DNA from: Zygnema cylindricum
Taxonomy: Eukaryota > Streptophyta > Zygnematophyceae > Zygnematales > Zygnemataceae
Reading direction: 5' to 3'
NCBI GenBank assembly: GCA_037447655.1
Contig: JBBHKE010001746.1
Location: forward strand, 64,001-119,862
Length of the DNA: 55,862 nucleotides
Shown: one piece after another, positions 45,064 through 55,862 of the stretch
Layout of the letters: every line of letters begins with the position of its first letter
How positions within the stretch are numbered: position 1 is the first letter of the stretch
Position numbers and translations under genes: made by a program
Notes under the pieces: model-generated
The model's database searches: none
Told to the model about the DNA's origin: nothing
Seen by the model: only the letters and a program-made list of their open reading frames with translations

Positions 45064-45988
45064 ACTATACGCGTATTATACTATAAAGTACGCGTATAAC
45101 AAGGGGTTACCGCTTGTAGTGGTTCGCATTATTTTGCACATTTGAAATTTTTAAATGTCCTAAGTTGGCAACAAATTCAAATGAAATTGACGATTGTAGA
45201 CGTCTCCCAAAGCTAAACTGAGTTTTATGCAAATTTGAGAAGGTAACTTGATTGCAGGAAAAAGGAGATTCCATGCCTTTCATCCACGACATTAAAAATC
45301 CTTTTATAAGTGAGAACTTAAATTGACTGGTCTGGATAATCCAGAATTTGCCTCAGAAATCAAATGCAGCATTTATAAACCTGCAGCTGAAATAAGTTAT
45401 AGACCAGTAGAAGTTGAGAACATGGTATGTGGAATAGTTTAGAAAGCTAGCACAAAAAGTGAGCTTGGAGGGATAATGTAGCTCTCATGCTTTTGTTATT
45501 TCCTTTTGTAAGTACATGGAATACGATTAGTGCTGGCAAAAAACGTTTATTGAATTTTAAAAAGTAGACGGAAGTCAAGACAATTGTTACTTTAGTAAAA
45601 ACTATACGCATTACTGAATGTGGTTTGTCATCAGAACCTCAAACTATACCTTCCAATAGGGGCAGTTTCTACTTTGTTAACGAAACAAATGAACTTTTCT
45701 TCAAAACACACAAAAATAAACGACAAAAAACATGTCGTCAACAACGACATCATACGACAAAAATCGCATCACATCTGGGAGACATCACTTTATTCTTGAA
45801 AATTGCGCCGCAGTAGAACGTCCCCTATCCTCGTCATCAGCTCTTTGTATCGATATCTGACCTATAACCTCAAACTAGTATAAGGAGAGAAGAGAGAGGA
45901 GAGAAGAAAGAGGGAGAGGGAGAGGGAGAGGAGAGAAGAGAGAGGACTCATAAGCTCGAACTAATATATTCGTATGAAGACTCTTATC
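45064..45988. other. Intergenic region before the 3' end of MSI1
   Basis: AT-rich, with a GA-rich microsatellite (about 45880-45947, GAGAGGGAGAGGGAGAGG). The last few hundred bases should contain the MSI1 3' UTR on the minus strand. No gene recognised. Confidence 0.5.
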
Positions 45989-52461
<6,473 letters not shown>

Positions 52462-52702
52462 TTAAGAGATCGTGCTCTTGCTCTTCTTAAAGTCTTCCTC
52501 AATTCCGAAATATTTAGTCTCCGTTTCTTAACCTGACTTTCCGTTTCACTATTAAAAAAAGCACATAAAACACAGCTTAACAGGGAGATGCGATAAATTT
52601 AGGCTAATTTAGTAATTTCCTTCGAAGGTGTCCGAAAACAGAGTAGAGCTTTTCGCGCGCATTTTGGAACATCTTTGTACTTTTAACGCTTGTACGGTGA
52701 AG

Positions 52703-52901
52703 TACACCGTGTACCGCTATTAGAGCTGATGTTTTTACGGGCACACTTGTCTGATTATTAATCTCACGGTTGAAATTTGAAAAATACGATTCTCACCTCC
52801 CGATTGGCGGTCTCTAGTAAAAAATCGGACATGTGTGTAGGGGAAAAAAGATGTTTAAAGTGGCAAAAAAAATATCAGTGCTAATAGCGATACGCGGTGT
52901 A
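52703..52901. mobile_element. MITE, family A, short form, upstream of MSI1
   Basis: TACACCGTGTACCGCTATTAG at the left and CTAATAGCGATACGCGGTGTA at the right enclose 199 bases. The element begins 250 bases upstream of the MSI1 start codon (minus strand), so it lies in the promoter region of that gene. Confidence 0.7.
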
Positions 52902-53066
52902 CTGTAATTATGTACGGATGTAGCATGGGGGAAAGCCAACGTATGTAAAGGGGGTATCGATGCGATTGTATTCTTTTGCATGGTTAAACCATATCGAACT
53001 CGTCAAATTTATTGCAACATGACCACGCGTCCACGGCGTATTTCAAAATACCGGCAACATGCATAC

Positions 53067-53649
53067 TACACCGTGAATCGTTATTAGCGCTGAGAAATTA
53101 TTAGTGTTAAAACTTAATTAGCGTTATTAACACTAATTACGATTTTTTTTTTTTCTTTTTAAATAATACTAATTGATCATTAATTATAATTTTGGTACGA
53201 CAGATCTGCCATCAGGATCTTCACAGTAAAATAGGTAAAGTACAAAATCTGACAAATCGTACACTGTCGCGTCCTTTGACTCTAATTTTTTCATAACTCT
53301 AATTTGGGTGTTCGCGCAAAGAATTATTACGCCACACATATATTTACACTAAAATAGGGACGATCTTATTATGTCTCTTATTTTGAGCGTAGTTTTACAT
53401 GCGATCGCGATTATTTTAATCCATGTTTCGTACTTTTTTACTTAACAAAGTACCATTTTGTATGGAATGACACGTCCGTACACCACACTATTCAATAATA
53501 TCATAAATTATAATTATGAACGCTAATTCTCTAGAACCGTAATTAACGTAAAGGAAAATTTAGTATTATCAATTCTATTTCGGGTTTTGGAATCAAAATT
53601 TGGGGGCGCCGATATAGAGTTCATAACGCTAATAACAATTCGCGGTGTA
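53067..53649. mobile_element. MITE, family A, long form (copy 2)
   Basis: 583 bases, in the same orientation as and similar throughout to 24677-25264. Here the inverted ends extend outward to ATACTACACCG and CGGTGTAGTAT. Differences from copy 1 are mostly single bases plus small indels in a T-run near 53140, indicating fairly recent spread. Confidence 0.85.
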
Positions 53650-53861
53650 GTATACTACAATATATTCTCGCAAGCGATAATATAATTCATCGCAGCGATA
53701 TAACCTGCAAAATAAAGAAAGAAGTATGAAGTACAGCCGAGGTTCGTTAGTTTTCTCGCCCCTGGAGTGAAGTGTGTGAAGGTCTACTTACGCAAGGCGA
53801 AATGCGCCGTGACCTACACACTTTGCAAAATACCGCCCAGGTACCTCAGATTTGTAGAGTT

Positions 53862-53939
53862 ATATGTTTAGGGTTTTTTATTGGTTGTGTTTTTTTTTAT
53901 ATTAAAAAAAACACGAATGATAAAAAACCCTAAACATAT
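53862..53939. repeat. AT-rich hairpin with ~37-base arms
   Basis: ATATGTTTAGGGTTTTTTAT and a following GTGTTTTTTTTTAT segment are mirrored by ATAAAAAACCCTAAACATAT after AAAAAAAACAC, around a tiny loop. A few mismatches occur near the middle. It resembles a foldback/MITE end pair. Confidence 0.8.
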
Positions 53940-53945
53940 TTATAC

Positions 53946-53976
53946 ATACGACGCGCCGTGCGGCGCGAGGCGTCGT
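53946..53976. repeat. GC-rich hairpin
   Basis: TACGACGCGCCG is followed by TGC and CGGCGCGAGGCGTCGTA, forming a strong stem with a small bulge, directly after the AT-rich hairpin. No U-run follows, and a bacterial-style terminator reading has no meaning here. Confidence 0.6.
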
Positions 53977-55862
53977 AAATCGAAATGGGAGGGGGGGCGA
54001 CGTGGACACTTCACAGGCGACCTTCACCCCTTCACAGGGCCTAAAAATGCAAGGTTGGTTTTCTTAACTACTGGGCCTTGTACCGAACCTAGGTTGTACA
54101 TTGAATTACAATGTACATATGTCTACACTATCGCGCACAAGTAATGTGATTAGCTATGGATAGAACTGGAGGAGCAACACGGCAGCAAAAAACAAATGTT
54201 GTTTAACGCAAGATGTCAACAGTAGCCTGATAGTTGTCTTGGACTAATGATCACATATGAATTGTATAGAAGGATGTTGATGGTAATTGTTAGTGTTGCA
54301 ACCTGATTCGGTTTTGCCGATAACCGATGTGTACATTTTTTAGGGGTCTCAGCAGCAGAGGTCGCAAACGGTCAACCAAAACCGTGACCAACCGTTAACC
54401 GACCGCCCGCGCCGGATCCAAAACCGATTCGGTTGCCGAATTTTTGGGGCCAGGCAGCTGCGAGCGGTTGATTCACCAAAAAAAAAAAAAAATCGGTAAC
54501 AAACGGTTAAGCAAAAAACAAAAAAAAATGAAATTTTGTATTTTTTTTTCCAACATTATTGCAATTTGTACTTTTGTTGTTGTGGAAGTACGTGACATCA
54601 TGATTAGCGTCGCAAATCTAACACGGTACTAACACTATTCATTTTGCAAGTCTTACTAAAAGATAAGGGCCGCAAATCGTAATCTATTTTAAAGTGTTAA
54701 TTATGCACTTTATACGGTGTTTCCAAAAATATGTCAAATTATTATGTCAATATTGTAACAGGATCTCTTACCTCTCAAAATCCCATTACTACAACCAATT
54801 TCAACCACACATTCCACACATTGGAAAATACACATCCACATTGGAAAACACTCACATAAGGATAAACTTTAAATTAGAAAAAACTTTTGTCCACATAACA
54901 TTAGCTTAGTCTCTTGCCCTCGTGGCTCAACCCTTCTTTTTAAAGTGTTTTCCACTACTCTCCACTCTTAATAGTTCTATCTCTTGACTACTAACACACT
55001 ACTTAGTTTGTAAGAGATTTCAGTGCAAAAATGTCATTGCTCCAATTCGGTTATAACCACTCAGTACCAAGATCATTCATTTCCACAAACTTTTCCAAAG
55101 GAAAATATGTCAACTATTCTCTTAGACTTCACTATTTATTCATCATCGCCCTGGGCTCGATAAGCCAGAGTCAACACTCCGTTTAACATGTTTTAAAAGG
55201 GCCAATCATTGATTAGCAAGGCCTCAGAATGACCAATGCAAAAACGTGCAAAATCTCTTACTAACTACGAAGCATATCTAACCAATCAAACGCTACGCTT
55301 CACTACCTAACATTTACGTGCAAAAGTTCGCGCCGAACGAAACGCGACTTTGCACGAACGTGCGTCGCAAATTTTGCATGCGAAACTTCATACGAAAGTC
55401 CATAAAGTGAAATTGACGTTTCGTACTAAATATTGTACGAAACGAATCATCGTGCGTACCTAACAAAACATTAATTTTGTTTGGTACTTTATAAACGAAC
55501 ACCTCAAACTCCGCGGCTAGTTTGACCCTTAACTCGTAACAATGTTCACCCATTCGTTTTTTTGACCTCCCGTTGTCGCCTAAATACACCAATCAGTATA
55601 TCTTTTAAAATACAACCCTAAATCGTGCGATTCTTTCGCGGATGTCTATCAAATTCAAAACACTCTATTCGTAAAACTTAAATACCCATTTACGAACAAG
55701 TTCAATCCACTATTACTGTTAAATCATCCCCTCCTTATATTTAATTGACCTCATTCAAAACACATTTAATTCTCAAGACTGGAATTCTATATTATTATCC
55801 TTCCAATACCTTTGTAAAAACTCCGAACTTTTATCTTATAAAGTTTACTCATCTTTTGGCCT

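Larger units (their letters stand above)
53650..55862. other. Gene-free right end of the window
   Basis: Contains the hairpins at 53862-53975 and an AACCG/CGGTT-rich stretch (about 54301-54525). The rest is AT-rich and shows no frame with a recognisable domain, although TTCG/CGAA-rich sequence at 55310-55440 is locally distinct. Confidence 0.5.

Overview
The window is nuclear DNA from a plant (streptophyte, most likely a land plant). It carries a PALE CRESS-type plastid protein, an MSI1-type histone chaperone, plant-type RNA-dependent RNA polymerases with the DLDGD active site, and spliceosomal introns. Copia, hAT-like, Mutator-like, MITE and SINE-like debris lies between the genes. I cannot name the lineage from sequence alone; a seed-free plant is a guess only. 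All exon models below were assembled by eye from open frames, GT/GC...AG borders and remembered family sequence.

Layout. 1-1.8 kb: 3' part of a broken Copia retrotransposon. 2-11.3 kb: repeat-rich DNA with short tandem arrays, a 40-bp perfect palindrome, a tandemly duplicated SINE-like unit, a 0.4-kb long inverted repeat, a hAT transposase relic and a Mutator-like element with an intact 10-bp target duplication. 11.5-15.7 kb (+): PAC, six exons. 15.7-18.1 kb: little of note. 18.2-23.0 kb and 27.6-33.8 kb (+): two tandem RDR genes with identical exon structure, separated by MITE-type elements. 36.7-38.6 kb: a huge polypyrimidine tract running up to an F-box/LRR gene (38.6-40.6 kb, +), followed by a polypurine tract (40.8-41.1 kb). 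42.4-44.3 kb (-): a cyclic phosphodiesterase-like gene. 44.6-45.1 kb: a MITE with an intact 8-bp target duplication. 46.0-52.5 kb (-): MSI1, seven exons with a 2.5-kb first intron. 52.7-55.9 kb: more MITEs and hairpins, no gene seen.

Functional links. The RDR pair would convert single-stranded RNA to dsRNA for silencing, and MSI1 acts in chromatin assembly and Polycomb complexes. Both belong to gene-silencing pathways, but nothing here shows co-regulation. The most informative signals are: a 132-bp near-identical tract between otherwise diverged RDR paralogues (gene conversion or nucleotide-level constraint); two GC-AG introns in the downstream RDR where the upstream copy has GT-AG; and the F-box gene framed by complementary pyrimidine and purine tracts with dense G-quadruplex potential. 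I found no clearly novel multi-gene system.
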